64,000 bases of DNA from Pedobacter kyungheensis (GTDB lineage: Bacteria > Bacteroidota > Bacteroidia > Sphingobacteriales > Sphingobacteriaceae): positions 49,184 through 113,183 of the forward strand of contig NZ_JSYN01000035.1 in NCBI RefSeq assembly GCF_000812965.1, read 5' to 3'. The number at the start of each line of letters is the position of its first letter. The first letter of the stretch is position 1. This document shows, piece after piece, positions 1-9,863 of this stretch. The position numbers and the translations under genes are program-made. Under the pieces are notes generated by a model. The model was not told where the DNA came from. It searched no databases and saw only the letters and a program-made list of their open reading frames with translations.

Positions 1-1698
1 AAAGAGACTTCAGGCGAATCAAAAATCGCAGTTTGGTTAATGGCTAAAACAGCACGTTCAGCAGATCAAATGGATGTAGCGCTTGCCGACAATCTAGCCT
101 TAGGCGATGCCAAAACTATTGTAAAACGTCCAAGCATCGAGTACATACAAATGGCTGAGGAAAATCAGTTCAATACGCCCGGAGATTCAATTTCTTTAAA
201 AGCTTCAACCTATAATCCTGAGCAGGACGAAATGTTAGAGAGCTGGACAGAGCTTGAGCGGAGCCGCGAATGGTTTAAAAATATGGTCCACTCCTCTCCC
301 GTTGCAATGCTGATTACTAAAGGTGAAAATATGGTTTTTGATGTGATCAACGAGCCGATGCTGAATTTGATTGGCAGGGATGCCTCAGTTTTGGGGAAGA
401 CCTGGTTTGAGGCGATACCTGAATTGGTTGGGCAACACGTAGTAGACGAACTGTTTTATGCTTACCGCACTGGGCTTACGCATCATGTACCTGCTGTTGG
501 CATTACACTGGTAAAGAACGGTGAATCGATGTTAGGCTATTATGACCTGACCTATACGCCGCTAAAAGAAAACGGACAGGTGGTTGGATTGATGCAAACG
601 GCTACTGAAGTTACCGAATATGTCAAATCTAAAGATAAACTTCAAAAGGCTTACGAACAGATCAGGTTATCAAAAGAGGCTGCAGAACTGGGTACTTTTG
701 ATATGGATATGGTTACCGGCCGCCTGGAGTGGGACGACCGCTGCAGGCTATTATTTGGAATCAGCCATTCAGATGAGGTAGAATTTGAGCGCGATTTTTT
801 GCAAAACCTCCACCCGGAAGATTTAGACAGGATAAATTCGGTTTTGGCTTATGTTTTTGACAAGCAGGCCAGCAACGGCATTTATGATATAGAATACAGA
901 ACGATTGGATATGAAGATAAACGATTGAGGTGGATACGGGCAAAGGGACAGGTTTATTTTGATGTTCATGATAAGCCTTTGCGCTTTATTGGCTCTGTTT
1001 TAGACATCACCGAGCAAAAAGAAGACGAGCAACGCAAGAATGATTTTATCGGCATGGCGAGCCACGAACTTAAAACGCCGCTTACTTCGATAAACGCTTA
1101 TCTGCAATTGCTGCAGCACCACGCCAACCGCAATCAGGAAAGTACAATGCTTGCTACGATTGAAAAATCATTAAACCAGGTTAAACGCATGACGCGGATG
1201 ATTGATGGCTTTTTAAATGTTTCCCGCTTGGAATCGGGTAAGATTGCCATTGATAAGCAGGCATTTGAAATAACAGCGTTGCTGAAAGAAGTACGTGAAG
1301 AAACCGTAGCTTTAACTACCGGTTATCCGGTTAACCTATCTGTTACCGATGAGGTAATGGTTTATGCAGACCGGAACAAAATAGGCCAGGTACTTCAAAA
1401 TCTCCTGGGCAATGCTTTTAAATATTCGATGCCCGGAAGTGAGGTTAAAATGAGCTACTTGACTGAAAACGATCACATTACCATTAGTGTAACTGATCAG
1501 GGAATTGGAATTAAGCCAGAGCATCAGCAAAAGCTGTTTGAGCGCTATTACCGTGTAGAAAGTAACAGCACTATCTCTGGTTTCGGAATAGGCTTGTACC
1601 TGTGTGCTGAAATTATAATACGCCACCAGGGAAAAATATGGGTAGACAGTGAATTCGGGAAAGGCAGTACATTTTCATTCAGGCTCCCGCTTAATTAG
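1..1698 (+). CDS. PAS-domain sensor histidine kinase, probably cut at the 5' end by the window edge
   Basis: Autophosphorylating sensor kinase. Counting from the first ATG in the window (position 40), a PAS domain covers about residues 75-195. A second PAS_3-like domain ending in the usual DITEQK linker covers about 210-333. The dimerisation/phosphoacceptor helix contains SHELKTPLTS (His about 342), followed by a HATPase_c domain with N-box NLLGNAFKYS, DQGIGI and GFGIGLYL. There is no membrane segment in the visible part. The frame stays open to base 1 and the ATG at 40 has no evident ribosome site, so the true start is probably upstream and more sensor domain may be missing. No response regulator follows; the next gene is convergent. 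Family assignment is firm, the signal is unknown. Confidence 0.85.
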   Translation, partial: KETSGESKIAVWLMAKTARSADQMDVALADNLALGDAKTIVKRPSIEYIQMAEENQFNTPGDSISLKASTYNPEQDEMLESWTELERSREWFKNMVHSSPVAMLITKGENMVFDVINEPMLNLIGRDASVLGKTWFEAIPELVGQHVVDELFYAYRTGLTHHVPAVGITLVKNGESMLGYYDLTYTPLKENGQVVGLMQTATEVTEYVKSKDKLQKAYEQIRLSKEAAELGTFDMDMVTGRLEWDDRCRLLFGISHSDEVEFERDFLQNLHPEDLDRINSVLAYVFDKQASNGIYDIEYRTIGYEDKRLRWIRAKGQVYFDVHDKPLRFIGSVLDITEQKEDEQRKNDFIGMASHELKTPLTSINAYLQLLQHHANRNQESTMLATIEKSLNQVKRMTRMIDGFLNVSRLESGKIAIDKQAFEITALLKEVREETVALTTGYPVNLSVTDEVMVYADRNKIGQVLQNLLGNAFKYSMPGSEVKMSYLTENDHITISVTDQGIGIKPEHQQKLFERYYRVESNSTISGFGIGLYLCAEIIIRHQGKIWVDSEFGKGSTFSFRLPLN

Positions 1699-1742
1699 GA
1701 TATACTCATCCAAAATTTATTTCCCTTCCTTGATTTATTGTA

Positions 1743-1771
1743 AAACGCGGCGACATCCGTCAACCGCGTTT
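1743..1771. terminator. Hairpin between convergent genes, likely terminator
   Basis: An 8-bp perfect stem (AAACGCGG / CCGCGTTT) with a 13-base loop lies between the stop of the kinase (plus strand) and the stop of the hydrolase (minus strand). On the minus strand the stem runs into TTTTA, so it best fits the end of the long minus-strand operon. The T-run is short, hence moderate confidence. Confidence 0.45.
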
Positions 1772-1785
1772 ACAGTCATCATTAA

Positions 1786-2859
1786 CTAATTAATTATTTT
1801 CTGCTCCTTTAGCCACTTTCCTATTTCTAAAAATACTTCTGGGGCAATATCTTCTTTGATTTCTTTGTACTCCTGAATCTGGCACGTTTTGCAGTGTTGC
1901 AACAGGTGGTTAAGCCCAGGTAATTCAATGGTTTTTACATTTTTATTCCCACCTGCGGCCGATAGTTTTTTCCAGTTCGCCAAATTCACAGCCGGATTAA
2001 CCATAATATCTTTACTGCCATTGATGGCCAGAATCGGCACTTTAATTTTGGCAAGATAAGGTGCAGGATCATACTTTATAAAATAACGGTACCATGGCCC
2101 CGTTGCATTATTTACATAACTGTAAATCGGATAACGGAAATGATCGAACTCAACCCCTGCTGATTTGATTAGCGCATCATCTTTTACTTTCCAGGCGGCA
2201 TATGCCCGGTTCAACATGGTATCTAATGTCGATGAATCAGCATATTTCAGTGCTGTTTTAAACATCAGCTCATTAATTTCATTGTAGCGCTTTTTATCGC
2301 GGTCTGGTATGGGGGCTGCAGCGACTATATCTTCATTTTGCAAAATCTGCGCCTGGTACCCATTTGTGGCCAATCCGGATAAACTGATCAAAAATGCGAT
2401 ATCTTTCGATGCTGCCGCAGCAATGGTAATTGCGGCACCACCTTCGCTATGCCCCAATAAGCCGATCTTTTTGAGTTTTAGCTCCTTTCTGGATTTTAAA
2501 TAAGCCACTGCAGAAAGTGCATCCTTTGCGAAATCGCCAGTGGTGGCAGTTTCATATTTCCCGGTCGTTTTACCTTCTCCCCGATCATCGGTACGCAATA
2601 CGGTTAAACCTTTATCAACCAGGTACGCTGCAAGCACTTTAAACCATGGGTGGCCCGCCATATTCCCATCCCGATCTTGCTTACCCGTTCCTGAAATTAA
2701 AATAACTGCATTACCGCTATTTTTTTCAGCAGCAGGAACAGATAAGGTTCCTCCGAAAGTAATGGCTCCATCTCCGTTTTTAAATGTTACATCGGTGTTT
2801 TGGGCGTATAATGCATTTACCGAAAACAGCAAGGTTACTACAAAAATCAACTTTCTCAT
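1786..2859 (-). CDS. Secreted alpha/beta hydrolase
   Basis: Serine hydrolase of the alpha/beta fold. After a signal peptide (MRKLIF...ALYAQ) come an oxyanion-region GTGKQDRDG, the nucleophile elbow GHSEG (Ser about 138), an acid-loop Asp in NGSKD and a His in PGLNHLLQ, giving a complete Ser-Asp-His triad. The ATG at 2859 is chosen over an upstream TTG because it has AGGAG just before it and begins the signal peptide. It starts one base after the stop of the thioredoxin-family gene, so the two are translationally coupled. It is the last gene of the sigma/FecR/SusC/SusD operon. Proteins of this kind include esterases and acyl-peptidases; the substrate cannot be read from the sequence. Confidence 0.85.
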   Translation of the reverse strand: MRKLIFVVTLLFSVNALYAQNTDVTFKNGDGAITFGGTLSVPAAEKNSGNAVILISGTGKQDRDGNMAGHPWFKVLAAYLVDKGLTVLRTDDRGEGKTTGKYETATTGDFAKDALSAVAYLKSRKELKLKKIGLLGHSEGGAAITIAAAASKDIAFLISLSGLATNGYQAQILQNEDIVAAAPIPDRDKKRYNEINELMFKTALKYADSSTLDTMLNRAYAAWKVKDDALIKSAGVEFDHFRYPIYSYVNNATGPWYRYFIKYDPAPYLAKIKVPILAINGSKDIMVNPAVNLANWKKLSAAGGNKNVKTIELPGLNHLLQHCKTCQIQEYKEIKEDIAPEVFLEIGKWLKEQKIIN

Positions 2860-2860
2860 A

Positions 2861-4783
2861 CTATTCTCCTTTGCGCGCCAGTTCAATCATCATACTTATT
2901 TCATCAACCAGTTCTGACGGGCTTCCCATGTAACCTACTTCCGAGAAACGCAACATCCCGTTTTTATCAATAACCATTTTATGCGGAATGGCGCCTACAC
3001 CATAGCTTTTCGAAAAATTAGCATCTGCATCAAACAATACATTAAAATCAAAATTGTGGTCTTTTAAATATTGACTAACATAAGTTTCGTAGTCTTTCAT
3101 TTTCTCCTGTGTATCAACAAAGTAGAAAACCACATCTTTATCGTCTTTGTATTTCTGCACTGCCATATTCATCCCCGGAAATGCAGCCTTGCAAGGCGCG
3201 CACCATGAAGCCCAGAAATCAAATACAACAACTTTTCCTTTCAAATCATTTAATGAAACCATTTTGCCGTTGCGGTTACTTTTAACATTGAAGTTTGGAA
3301 CAGTTTTTTTAATCATCGATTGCCTTACCTTGTTTTCCAATGCCGAATCGAGCTTCACATCTTTCAGGGTAGATAGATAGGCCTGATATCCGTTTTCTGA
3401 TTTGGTACGGTTCACATAACTTTTCTTCAACATATCCAACATTACCGGGCTCATTTGATTTTTGCGCATACTGTTTTCCAGCACCTGTTGTAGCTGATCC
3501 GTTTTTCCCAACTTTTCTAATAAAACAGCCTGCAGTTCGTTTAGGGTAGCTTTTTCATATTGGTATTTTTGCTGGGTAGAAGTTGCCAGGCTTAACGCCA
3601 CTTCATTTTTACCCAAATGCATCAATATATCGGCATAAGTAGGCATGCTATCGAAGTACACATCCATAAAATGCTCAGGTTTTTCATCGCTAAACTGAAA
3701 AAAACGATCAACTATCGGACGGGCGTACACATAAGCCTGTTGTGCATCAAACGTTTTTAATGAAACGTAAGGCACTTGCATGCATTTATAAAAAATGGTA
3801 GATAAACTGGCAAAAGGTGTTTTAGCCAGGTATTTTTTGTAGGTAACCGTATCCTTTTCTACCGAGGCAATAATCGCTATGGTGCTGTAAATCCTGGAGT
3901 AATCAATCCAGTTATTCTGATCAAAAGTTCTGTCGGCTTTTTCGGATGGATAGCGTTCTAAAAAATTAATATTCAGCGCCAGTACCTTTTTATAATCGCG
4001 TTCCGACCCCAGGGCTTTAAAGGCAGCCAGTTTATCGGGGTTTGCTTTTTTAATGGCCGCCGAATCGATTCCTGCAATTACTTTCGACATAGAATCTGCT
4101 GCCACTTTATTGTTAAGCACCTCTGCATAAATCTTTTTAATATCTCCGAGATCACGCTCCGTAAAGTTTTGAAGATTTTTCAGGTAGGCAATATCTTTTA
4201 CGGCCTGTGTCTGCGCTTTTTGTGGATCGATTTTATTTAATACTTTGAGCCATGGGTAAGCGATATATCTTCTGGTTGCCGGATGTTGTCTTACCTGCTG
4301 TTCCATCCAGTAAACCACCACATCATCGCCAATCATTTCTTTATTATCGGTATAGTCAGGGAAAAATTCAGGTACTGAACCGTTCCTCAAAAAAGCCCAT
4401 CCGGCGTAGCCACCAGGAATATTTTTCCCATCCTTATCTGATAATATCCAGCCATAAGCATGCCCGATATCAGAGAGCTTGCCACTTTTAAACTTAAAGG
4501 CTACGAGGGCTGCATCAGCTGGCAACATGTAATCGGCAGTCCACAGGCTATCTTTTTTAGTCAGCTTGATTTCTTCTTTCTTCCATTTATAGTTGCGAAA
4601 CTGGTAAACCTCTGCACTCACATTTTTTTTATTATTAAGTACGGTTTTGGCCGGATTGTAAGCTACTTTTACGGTAGTTCCGGGAACAGCTGCACGTGGC
4701 GTTAAAGAAAAATTTTCCTGTGCCCGGCTGGTGTAAATTGCAAGTACCGAAATGGCACTTGCAATGATGATACTTTTTTTCAT
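2861..4783 (-). CDS. TlpA-like thiol-disulfide oxidoreductase with long N-terminal region
   Basis: Exported protein (signal peptide ending near SRAQ) of 640 residues. The C-terminal 140 or so residues form a TlpA/ResA-type thioredoxin domain with WCAPC (Cys about 526 and 529) preceded by VVFDFWAS and followed by a cis-Pro loop (GAIPHKMVID). The first 480 residues are helical with a TPR-like middle and a beta-rich start; the function of that part is unknown. Such fused TlpA proteins often sit next to SusC/SusD in Pedobacter and Chitinophaga, where they are thought to act on disulfides or thiols in the periplasm. Encoded between SusD and the hydrolase in one minus-strand operon. Confidence 0.85.
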   Translation of the reverse strand: MKKSIIIASAISVLAIYTSRAQENFSLTPRAAVPGTTVKVAYNPAKTVLNNKKNVSAEVYQFRNYKWKKEEIKLTKKDSLWTADYMLPADAALVAFKFKSGKLSDIGHAYGWILSDKDGKNIPGGYAGWAFLRNGSVPEFFPDYTDNKEMIGDDVVVYWMEQQVRQHPATRRYIAYPWLKVLNKIDPQKAQTQAVKDIAYLKNLQNFTERDLGDIKKIYAEVLNNKVAADSMSKVIAGIDSAAIKKANPDKLAAFKALGSERDYKKVLALNINFLERYPSEKADRTFDQNNWIDYSRIYSTIAIIASVEKDTVTYKKYLAKTPFASLSTIFYKCMQVPYVSLKTFDAQQAYVYARPIVDRFFQFSDEKPEHFMDVYFDSMPTYADILMHLGKNEVALSLATSTQQKYQYEKATLNELQAVLLEKLGKTDQLQQVLENSMRKNQMSPVMLDMLKKSYVNRTKSENGYQAYLSTLKDVKLDSALENKVRQSMIKKTVPNFNVKSNRNGKMVSLNDLKGKVVVFDFWASWCAPCKAAFPGMNMAVQKYKDDKDVVFYFVDTQEKMKDYETYVSQYLKDHNFDFNVLFDADANFSKSYGVGAIPHKMVIDKNGMLRFSEVGYMGSPSELVDEISMMIELARKGE

Positions 4784-4805
4784 TTATGGTTTTCTGTTAT
4801 TTTAA

Positions 4806-6200
4806 TTAAGGATTTGCTTCAAGTTCAGGATTTAACTGCCTCAACGATTCGGCTATCGGAAATACATAACGATTGCTGTTTGGTGCTAAAGTATAGGTAG
4901 TTCCGTTGAAGGTTCTGGTATAGGTTTTTTGAAAGGCCGGCTCGCTTTTTAAGCGGCGCATATCCCACCAGCGCAGCATTCTGCCAAAAAATTCCCTGCG
5001 CCTTTCTTCAATTACTTTTGTTAAGGCATCTGCCGGCGATGTTGCTGTCATTGCTACATAATCTGCTGCCTTAAAGCGTTTTTCGCGTAGCCGGTTTACC
5101 CATAACATGGCGTTTGCAGCATCATTGTTGCGGGCATAATATTCAGCCTTAATCAACATCATTTCGGGCACCGATGGACCAACATTTCTGGTTTCGCCAA
5201 CAAAACGTTCTTTGTAAAAAAACCTGCCGGTGTAGCCGCTTCCAATGGTAGCTCCAGGCACGGTAAACAAATTGTAGCGCTGATCGGCAGTACCCAGTAA
5301 GCTTAACAACTCATCGCTTAATTTAAAGGCTGTTGGCGTATAAGCCATTGTACCACCATTGGTAATTTTTGACAGGATTACCTCAGGATCGGCAATACGG
5401 CGTGGATAATTGGTTGAGGTAGCTGTATAGGCTGCCAGATCATTTAAGGTATTTCTTAAAGCAAGTGCTAAATCTGCATAGCGGTTTGCCTCAGCATAAT
5501 TATTCATATACAAATAACAACGGGCCAGTTCGGCATAAGCTGATGCTTTACTGGGCAAGGTATTGTACGCCTGTGTATTGGGCAAAGCTGGTATAGCCGA
5601 TGTTAAATCATCAATAATCTGGGTATACACTTGTTGCACCGAGGCACGTTTTAAACTCTGACTCACCGTTTGAACGGTAAGTAAAGGCAGGCCCAGATCG
5701 GTACCGGCTGTTGATGCATTGAAAGGCTTCGCATAAGCATTTACTAAAGTCAGGTAAGCATCTGCACGGTGCACCTTTGCCTCAGCAATTAGTGCATCCT
5801 TATCTTGCTGGGTACCATCGCTTCCCGGCAGTTCATTAATAATGGTATTGCAGTTTAAAATAACAGCGTATGAAGCATTCCAGTTAAGGTCATTTTCATT
5901 GGTGCTGCCTGCCACATAAAATACTGGCTGCCAGGTATAGCTAGCCACATAGTAATAGTAAAATGCACTACCAGAGAGCGAGGTCATCTGTGTAGCATCT
6001 GTAATGTTGATATCATCAGCAGCAAAGTCGAATAAATTGGGGTTGGTTTCGAAACCAGAAGTATTGTTAAGTAAATAACGATAATTGATGGTTTGGTTAG
6101 GCACCAGATTACCTTGTGTTTTGATTTCTACAAATTTCTTGCAACCTGCAAAGATCAATGCAGTTGCAGCTAAAACGATAGCTTTATAATTGATTTTCAT
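4806..6200 (-). CDS. RagB/SusD family nutrient-binding outer-membrane lipoprotein
   Basis: Surface lipoprotein that pairs with the SusC-type transporter encoded 11 bases upstream. The N terminus has a lipoprotein signal with lipobox LIFAGC (Cys about 20). The rest shows the SusD pattern: TPR-like helices, the VHRADAYLTLVNAYAKPF segment, and the C-terminal ERRREFFGRMLRWWDMRR motif with a final YVFPIAESLRQLNPEL. At 464 residues it is on the short side for the family. Because its SusC partner has an STN signalling domain and the operon starts with a sigma factor and FecR, expression is probably switched on by substrate passing through the transporter. The substrate is unknown. Confidence 0.92.
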   Translation of the reverse strand: MKINYKAIVLAATALIFAGCKKFVEIKTQGNLVPNQTINYRYLLNNTSGFETNPNLFDFAADDINITDATQMTSLSGSAFYYYYVASYTWQPVFYVAGSTNENDLNWNASYAVILNCNTIINELPGSDGTQQDKDALIAEAKVHRADAYLTLVNAYAKPFNASTAGTDLGLPLLTVQTVSQSLKRASVQQVYTQIIDDLTSAIPALPNTQAYNTLPSKASAYAELARCYLYMNNYAEANRYADLALALRNTLNDLAAYTATSTNYPRRIADPEVILSKITNGGTMAYTPTAFKLSDELLSLLGTADQRYNLFTVPGATIGSGYTGRFFYKERFVGETRNVGPSVPEMMLIKAEYYARNNDAANAMLWVNRLREKRFKAADYVAMTATSPADALTKVIEERRREFFGRMLRWWDMRRLKSEPAFQKTYTRTFNGTTYTLAPNSNRYVFPIAESLRQLNPELEANP

Positions 6201-6211
6201 GATCTTTGAAT

Positions 6212-9200
6212 TTAGAAGTTTAGGTTAAGCGAAAAATTATACGAAACAGTTGGCGGTAAACCTAGCGTAGTGCTGGATAGGTTCGGCAATACATCAGGAT
6301 CTAACCCTGCTTTGTTTGCTGTCCAGATCAGGCCTAAATTGCGTACGTTAAAACCAAAAGTTGCTCCTTTTATTTTACTGGTAATTTTTTCTGTCGGAAT
6401 CCTGTAACTCAATGAAAGTTCTCTTAAACGGATGTAATCTCCTTTTAAAACATTGATATCTGATTGCTGATAACGCAACAAGCTGGTTCCGGCAAAAGTA
6501 CCGGCCATTCCGGGCACGTTTGTGATTGCTTCATCACCTGCTTTCTGCCATCTACTTGCTACATCTTCGTGCAGGTCATACTTCACCCCTAATCTGGAGC
6601 TGGAGTAACTGCTTGCGGTAGGCTTTAAGAATACACTTCCAAACTGGTAGCTGGCAACTGCTATCAGGGTAAAATCTTTGTACCTTACACTCTGAATGAA
6701 ACTTCCAAAATGGCTGGGTGCACTCCTGCCTGCATATTTCAGTGCGGCTACGTTGGTTACATTTTGGTTAGCAGCCACTTTATTTCCGTTTTCATCGTAA
6801 ACCAAAGTCATCCCGGTTGCATCTAAACCTGCATTGCGGTAAACAAATATTTTATCGCTTGGATAGCCGGCTAACAGCGAGCCATAAGCCGGGTTGGCAT
6901 AAAAACTTGATGTAGGAACAAAACGCGTATCCTCTACATTATTGGTATTATAGGCATAATTAAGCCTTGATGTAATATCCCAATCTTTTGTGGTATAAAT
7001 AATTCCGTTCAGGGCAACATCAACTCCCTTACCGGTCATTCTTGTCGAATTGCGGGTTAATGTAGTTACCCCGTAAGTACCGTTAATCGGAAATTGGTAC
7101 AGCAGGTCTTTTCCATCTTTATGATAAAAATCTACCGAGCCCGACAACCTGTTTTTCAGGAAACCGAAATCTATGGCGATATTGCTCATGTAAGTTTTCT
7201 CCCACCTCAACTCCGGGTTAGCAGGCGAAATAATACTCGCATAAGGCAAGCCTGTAGTCAGATCGGCAGCGCCAACAGAAATCCAGGTAAAAGGGAATAG
7301 CTGTGTAGAGATATTGCCATTTACGCCATAGGTTCCGCGCAAACTTAAATTCGAGATCCACGAAACGTTCTTCAGGAAGGTCTCTTTGTAGGCATCCCAT
7401 TTTGCACCGAATGAATACAGCGGAGTTGCCCTGAAACTGCGGTCTAACCCAAAATTATTATAATCATCATACCTCACGCTACCCGACAATGTATATTTTG
7501 ATTTGTAGGTATACGCAGCATTACTGTAATAAGATAAAAACCTCCTTTTTTTATCTTGAAGCGTTGGGTAAGATCCACTCAATGAGGTACTGTAACCTGC
7601 AATTGTAGGGTATGGAGTGAAAAAATCTACCGGTCTCGATAAACCAGTTCCGGTGTTATAACCGTATAGTGTACCCGTGGTTTGTCCGGCATTGGTTTCC
7701 CTGATTTCGCTACCTGCAATGGCCGTTACCTGGTGATCGGTACCAAATGTGCGGTCGTAATTTAATTGCCCTCTTAGCGTATAGTTATTGGCAGTAGTAT
7801 TCTGGCTATTTAAAATACCTGCGCCTTTAGCCAGTCCAATGCTATTGGTTGCGTTGCCTGTGGTAGGTATTGGTGTATAACCATTCACAAAATCACGATA
7901 ATAAAAACTTTGCTCATTATAATACCTCCGGGCATTACTAAACCCAAACTCATTTGCATAAAATGCGTTGGCCGTTAGCCCTTTAAATACCGGAACGCTT
8001 AAGTTAAGGTTAACACTATAGTTGTTATCCTTTTGCGTGTTATCGGCATTTTCAACTTCATCCAAAGCATTATAACCCCAGTTTAAAAACCCTTTAGGGT
8101 ATAAAGTATTTACCCAGCCGGCATAATACCTTCTTGAATAAGCAACACGATTTCCATTATCATCAACCAGTTGATCGTAAGGCATAAATGCAGTAGCCGA
8201 TGGTGCATATAAAGTATTTAAACTAATGCCATTATTTTTATACTTTAAGAAAGTCCCCTTAACATTGGTTGATAATGTTGCTACTTTAAATAATTTGAAT
8301 GTATTGTTTAATGTAACCGTAAGCCGTTGACCATTGTTTCCAACTGCATAGGGGTTTTCATTGGCATAAGAAGCAGAGTAAAAATAATTTGAATAATTAT
8401 TGCCACCGCTTACCGAAAAATTGTACACCTGGTTGTTGGCAGGTCTTAACAGATAATCTGCTACCTGACTGCGGTTATCCATTGTTGAATAACGCGCAAT
8501 GGCGGCATTATAGTCACTTTGCGAAATCGTTCCAGCCCTTAGCTTAAAGGTTAAATCGGTTACGGTAGCTAATGGCTGCCCCATTGGCGTAGTGTTACTT
8601 GGCGCAATAATTAAGTTTTTGTTTACCAGTTCCTGCTCAAAAGCAATGGTTTGGGCAGCATTCATGAGTGGTAACTTATTTAAGTCTGGATGATTGGAAA
8701 CCGCAGCATTTACAGAAAAATTGATAGCTGGTGCCTGATTGTTTTTTCCTCTTTTGGTATTAATTACCATTACACCGTTTCCGGAACGCACACCCCATAT
8801 TGAAGCGGCCGCAGCATCTTTTAGGAAAGTAATACTTTCTACATCGTCTGGATTAATAGTAGAGATATCGTTTTCAGAAATGGCCCCGTCGATAACGATT
8901 AAAGGAAAACTTTCTGCATTTTGTGGACCTGGCAACGAGCTCCTGCCACGTACGGTCATGCCGTAATCGCTGGTACCCCGGGTACGTGTTCCGCCATTTA
9001 TAGCATTCATGGTATTGCCATACACAAAACTATTATCACCCGAATTAAGAGTTATTTTTACACCGGGCACCATGGTTTCCAAACGGTAAAGTACATTTGG
9101 AACCGGTACTTTTTCAAGTTCTTTGGCCGTAATTACTGTTGCCGCTCCGGTAGCCCTTTCTTTCGATATTTTTTGATAACCGGTAGAAACCACATTTACT

Positions 9201-9814
9201 TCTTCCAGCTGATTAACAGCAGCTTTTAATACCATTCTTAAACTTTTGGTATTGGCGTTAATCTTTTGCGAGAAGGGTTCGTAGCCCAGATAGTAAACAC
9301 TAAGTTCTGTTGCATCAGGACTCACAAACATGGCGAATTCGCCACTGGAATTGGTTAAAAAAGTTTGATTGGTAGCATTTGTTTTTAAGGTAGCCCCAGG
9401 CATGGGGTTACCATTCTCATCTTCTACCTTGCCTGTTATATAGTGCTCATTCGATTTATCGTTTACTTTTGCAGCATTCGGTTCAATAATCACCGATAAG
9501 CTGGTTTTCGTATCCCGGGTTACGATGGTATAGTTGCCTTCGCTTACATATAAAAACAGTAAATTATTTGGATACAATACATTTTTAAGTGCTTCTTCCA
9601 GGTTTTTAGCTTTTGATGCTCCATTTCTATCTGCTGTTTTGCCCTGAACAATGCGGTGTTCGTAAGCAAATTTGGCATTGTACTTTTTCGCAATCAGGTT
9701 AAGTGCATCAGCCAGGGGGATGCTGTTTTGCTGTGCAAAAGCACCCACAGCAATAGAAACGCCCACAAGCATAAGCACAATGCCCCTTTTTAGGGTTTGT
9801 GTAAATTGTTTCAT
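6212..9814 (-). CDS. SusC/RagA TonB-dependent outer-membrane transporter with STN signalling domain
   Basis: 1200-residue outer-membrane receptor. In order: signal peptide (cut near AFAQ), an STN (secretin/TonB short N-terminal) domain at about 30-105, a carboxypeptidase-regulatory-like beta-sandwich with GKVEDENGNPMPGA at about 128-205, the plug with the SusC signature (VSTGYQKISKERATGA, then the VRGRSSL and VIDGAISENDIS region), and a long beta-barrel ending in aromatic F (NFSLNLNF). STN domains contact FecR-type anti-sigma factors, and the gene just upstream is exactly that, so this is a transducing transporter. Partner SusD follows at 11 bases. Substrate unknown. Confidence 0.93.
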   Translation of the reverse strand: MKQFTQTLKRGIVLMLVGVSIAVGAFAQQNSIPLADALNLIAKKYNAKFAYEHRIVQGKTADRNGASKAKNLEEALKNVLYPNNLLFLYVSEGNYTIVTRDTKTSLSVIIEPNAAKVNDKSNEHYITGKVEDENGNPMPGATLKTNATNQTFLTNSSGEFAMFVSPDATELSVYYLGYEPFSQKINANTKSLRMVLKAAVNQLEEVNVVSTGYQKISKERATGAATVITAKELEKVPVPNVLYRLETMVPGVKITLNSGDNSFVYGNTMNAINGGTRTRGTSDYGMTVRGRSSLPGPQNAESFPLIVIDGAISENDISTINPDDVESITFLKDAAAASIWGVRSGNGVMVINTKRGKNNQAPAINFSVNAAVSNHPDLNKLPLMNAAQTIAFEQELVNKNLIIAPSNTTPMGQPLATVTDLTFKLRAGTISQSDYNAAIARYSTMDNRSQVADYLLRPANNQVYNFSVSGGNNYSNYFYSASYANENPYAVGNNGQRLTVTLNNTFKLFKVATLSTNVKGTFLKYKNNGISLNTLYAPSATAFMPYDQLVDDNGNRVAYSRRYYAGWVNTLYPKGFLNWGYNALDEVENADNTQKDNNYSVNLNLSVPVFKGLTANAFYANEFGFSNARRYYNEQSFYYRDFVNGYTPIPTTGNATNSIGLAKGAGILNSQNTTANNYTLRGQLNYDRTFGTDHQVTAIAGSEIRETNAGQTTGTLYGYNTGTGLSRPVDFFTPYPTIAGYSTSLSGSYPTLQDKKRRFLSYYSNAAYTYKSKYTLSGSVRYDDYNNFGLDRSFRATPLYSFGAKWDAYKETFLKNVSWISNLSLRGTYGVNGNISTQLFPFTWISVGAADLTTGLPYASIISPANPELRWEKTYMSNIAIDFGFLKNRLSGSVDFYHKDGKDLLYQFPINGTYGVTTLTRNSTRMTGKGVDVALNGIIYTTKDWDITSRLNYAYNTNNVEDTRFVPTSSFYANPAYGSLLAGYPSDKIFVYRNAGLDATGMTLVYDENGNKVAANQNVTNVAALKYAGRSAPSHFGSFIQSVRYKDFTLIAVASYQFGSVFLKPTASSYSSSRLGVKYDLHEDVASRWQKAGDEAITNVPGMAGTFAGTSLLRYQQSDINVLKGDYIRLRELSLSYRIPTEKITSKIKGATFGFNVRNLGLIWTANKAGLDPDVLPNLSSTTLGLPPTVSYNFSLNLNF

Positions 9815-9863
9815 TAAATTGTTTAGGTTGGTTAGTTAGTATTGGTTTATTAAACTTAGTTTT

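Noticed and set aside
2540..2917. 125-codon plus-strand frame
   Set aside because: Shadow of the secreted hydrolase gene on the minus strand, which has a signal peptide and complete triad.
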